A stretch of DNA of 26,934 bases. Origin: Trachelipus rathkii. Lineage: Eukaryota > Arthropoda > Malacostraca > Isopoda > Trachelipodidae. Positions 24,311-26,934 of the stretch are shown here, in pieces. The position numbers and the translations under genes were made by a program. Location: assembly GCA_015478945.1 (NCBI GenBank), contig JABUQX010118736.1, positions 1 through 26,934 on the forward strand, given 5' to 3'. Every line of letters starts with the position of its first letter. The stretch's first letter is position 1. The notes beneath the pieces were generated by a model. The model ran no database searches and was not told where the DNA came from. It saw only the letters and a list, made by a program, of their open reading frames with translations.

Positions 24311-26934
24311 ACATTTTTCACTAATTTTTCACCCGCTAGAGAACTTTATTTTCCTTTCTAGCAACTCAAAACAAGAGGATATATATGAGATTAATTTTCC
24401 TGTAGAAGAGATAGATATATAGATAATATAGAACCAAACTAATGATGTCTTTAGGTACTTAGTTACAACAGATGAAAGATTTTCATAAACTCTTTTCCTA
24501 GTTATATAATACGTTTATCTCAATTTTCGATACATACCTCATTTCTGATACTAAACACAAGAGGGCTGAATATCTGATGATAAAGGTTTCCTGGTATGAA
24601 GAAGAAGTTTGTACTAAATGCCAAGGAACCAAACTAGCTGATGTCTTTTAAGGTGTACTCCTCGTTCACACGTTGAAAGACTGCTGTTCATAAATCTCAT
24701 TTCACTAATTATTCTCTTTTACCACATTTCAAATACATTTACCTAATTTTTGATACCAAAAAGAGGGCTGGTTCCTATGATAAGTTCCTGTAGAAGAAGG
24801 GAGTGATATATATATAATAGATATACAAACCAATGATGCCTTTAGGTACTTAGTTTACAACAGTTGAAGACTGCTGTTCATAACTCATTTCACTAATTAT
24901 TCTCTTTTCCATATATAATATATATAATTTCTGATACGGGCAGGTTGGTCAAATGTTAATGATGATAAGGTTTACTGATAAGAAGAACGAAGTGTGTACT
25001 AAATCGCAAAGGAAACAAAACCAATGATGTCTTAAGGTACTTAGTTACAACTGTTAAAGACTGCTGTTTACAATCTCATTTCACTAATTATTCACTTTTA
25101 CCTACACATCTCAATATATATATTTTATCTATTTTCAATACATCTCATTTCTGATACTAAAAACAGAAGGGCTAGTATCTGATGATAAAGTTCCTGGAGA
25201 AGAAGGATGTTTGTTATACTAAATCGCCAAGAAACCAAAACAATGATGTCTTTTAGGTAACTTTAGTTACAACAGTATCTGAAAAAACTGCTGGTTCATT
25301 ATCTCATTTCACTAATTTTCTCTTTTACCTATTTTCAATAATCTCCAATTTCCTATCATAAAATAAGCGGGCTGATAATCTGATGATAAAGTTCGGTAGA
25401 AGAAGATTTTTTTACTTAATGCCAGGAACCAACAATGATGTCCTTTTAAGGTACTTAGTTCACAACAACACGTATGAAAGACATGCTGCTTATCAAATCT
25501 CATTTCACTATTATTCCTCTTTTACCGTTTACCTATTCTTAATCTACACCTAATTTTCTTATACTAAAAAAAAAGAGGGCTGATATCAATGATAAGTTCT
25601 GTAAGAGAAGGATGTTTTTTTTACTTAAATAGAGAATAGATGTCTTTAGCTCCTAAGTCACAAATAGTTTGAGGGACTGAAACTAACCTTTGGTCATATT
25701 ATTTCACGAATTTCATATTTTTGCCTTATACCTATATATATATACATACCTCATTTCTGATACAAACAGAGGGCTGATATCTGAATGATAAGTTTCCTGT
25801 AGAATAAGGATGTACTATCTAACCTAACATCGCTACAGGCACAAACCAATGATTCTTTAGTACTTAGTACAACAGTTTTGAAAGATGCTGTTCATGAATT
25901 CATTCACTAATTATTCTCTTTACCTATTTTCAATACATACTCATTTCTTATACTAAAAAAGAGCGGTGATATCTGATATTAAAGTTATGCTAGAGAGAAT
26001 ATATGTATATAAAACTCGCCAAGGAACAACACACATGATGTCCTTCTGGTACTTAATATACCACAGATATAAAGAATATGATATACACACATAATCTCAT
26101 TTCAATATATATAATATATTACCCTATTTTATTTCATACCTCATTTATGATACGAAAACAAGAGGGCTGATACTGATGTAAAGTTCTGTAGAAGAACGTG
26201 GTTTGTACTAAATTGCCAGGAACAAACAATGATGTCTTTAGGTACTTAGTTACAAAGGTTGAAAGACCTGCTGTTTAAAATCTCATTTCACTAATTATCT
26301 TCTTTTACCTATTTTTCATTACATACCATAATTTCTTTATACTAAAAAAAGAGGGCTGATATCTGAGATAAAGTTCCGGTAGAAGAAGGATGTTTTTTAT
26401 GTAATCGCCAAGGACCAAACAATGATTCTTTAGGTATTAGTTCCAACAAGTTGAAGACTGCTGTTCTAATCTCATTTCACTAATTATTCTTTTTACTTAC
26501 CTATTTTATACATACTATTTCTTATCTAAAAAAACGAGGGCTGATATCAATGATAAAGTTTCTGTAGAAGAAGGATGGTTTTTACTTAATCGCAAGGAAC
26601 AAACCAATGACTGTCTTTAGGTCTTATTTAGACAGTTTGAAAGCTGCTGTTAATAATCTCATTTCACTAATTATTCTCTTTTACTATTTTCAATACATAC
26701 CTCATTTTGATACTAAAAAACAGAGGGCTGATATCTGATAATAAAGTTTCCTGTAGAAGAAGGATGTTTGGACTAAATCGCCAAGGAACAAACCAATGAT
26801 GTCTTTAGGTACTTATTACTTACAACAGTGTTTCATATCTCTCATTTTCACTATTCTTCTTTTTACGCTTTTACCCTTTTAATACTATCTCATTTTCTGG
26901 TCTAAACAAGAGTGCTGATATCTGATGATAAATT
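24311..26934 (+). repeat. Satellite block 5, to the window edge
   Basis: About 14 copies, again readable. From about 25370 many copies share linked variants not common elsewhere: TTTCTTATACTAAAAAA near 25555, 25945 and 26333 (similar at 26520), GATGTTTTTTTTACTTAA-like middles, and ATATCAATGATAA near 25585 and 26544. This suggests local homogenisation. The array has no end in the window: the last bases are CTGATATCTGATGATAAATT. Confidence 0.65.

Larger units (their letters stand above)
8220..26934 (+). repeat. Satellite array, 193-bp monomer, about 90 head-to-tail copies
   Basis: From about 8220 to the right edge the sequence is one tandem array in one orientation. The consensus read by eye is 193 bp, about 34% GC. 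Landmarks in order: GGGCTGATATCTGATGATAA at the chosen start; GTAGAAGAAGGATG or a variant at about 28; AATCGCCAAGGAACC at about 51; AATGATGTCTTTAGGTACTT at about 71; CAACAGTTGAAAGACTGCTG at about 96; CTCATTTC at 124 and again at 168; GATACTAAAAACAAGAG at the end. I located about 91 copies of the GATATCTGATGAT block. Spacing is about 190 in clean parts. The first copy is partial, starting near the AATGATGTC block. Copies differ by scattered indels and linked base variants. The 193-bp period changes frame at every copy, so this is not a coding repeat. I do not recognise it as a published satellite. Confidence 0.95.

Noticed and set aside
24313..24370. End of the satellite and start of a new region after the A-rich island
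   Set aside because: Monomer landmarks (TTTTTCACTAATTTTTC, then CAAGAGGATATATATGAG) resume at once in the same orientation, so the array is continuous.
18224..25503. Minus-strand ORFs in the array, including a 43-codon ORF possible in each consensus monomer
   Set aside because: The consensus antisense strand does have one ATG-started 43-codon frame per copy, but it lies within a satellite, has no recognised motif and is broken in most copies.
8220..26934. CRISPR array
   Set aside because: There is no alternation of short repeats and unique spacers. The whole 193-bp unit is repeated, and no cas-like gene is present.

Overview
The window holds no gene that can be recognised with confidence. 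It has two parts. Bases 1 to about 8219 are AT-rich, non-coding-looking DNA. Bases about 8220 to 26934 are one head-to-tail satellite array that runs off the right edge. A tandem array of roughly 90 copies of a non-coding 193-bp monomer, arranged in higher-order groups and bordered by AT-rich DNA with no long ORF, suggests a eukaryotic nuclear chromosome (pericentromeric, centromeric or subtelomeric). I cannot name the organism or match the monomer to a satellite I know.

Left part: 1-4860 is unassigned AT-rich DNA with a perfect short palindrome at 1144-1167. A GC-richer island at about 4935-5295 carries an 85-codon minus-strand ORF of unknown meaning. A second GC-rich patch at 6195-6300 contains a clear hairpin (6251-6285). 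Two almost pure A/T tracts (6487-6967 and 7495-7915) precede the array edge.

Right part: the monomer consensus, read by eye, is 193 bp and about 34% GC. It starts GGGCTGATATCTGATGATAA and includes an EcoRV-type GATATC. All copies lie in the same orientation. Three sequence subfamilies (called A, B/B' and C here) follow each other in recurring A-B'-B trimers and B'-B-C-A tetramers. This higher-order pattern is clearest at 8.3-13.6 and 18.8-22.0 kb. C-type copies dominate 13.6-15.8 kb and the right end.

The sequence looks like an uncorrected single-molecule long read. Neighbouring monomers differ mainly by scattered one-base indels. One stretch (10061-10148) is a monomer segment in which each base has been expanded into a homopolymer run. 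Bases 15828-18772 are inflated by inserted C. Bases 23536-24310 are A-rich noise in which the satellite can still be traced. Because of this, missing ORFs on the left are weak evidence against genes there, and several odd patches are more likely technical than biological. The most interesting biological signals are the satellite family itself, its mosaic higher-order structure, the deletion between short direct repeats inside a monomer, and the sharp array edge near 8220.
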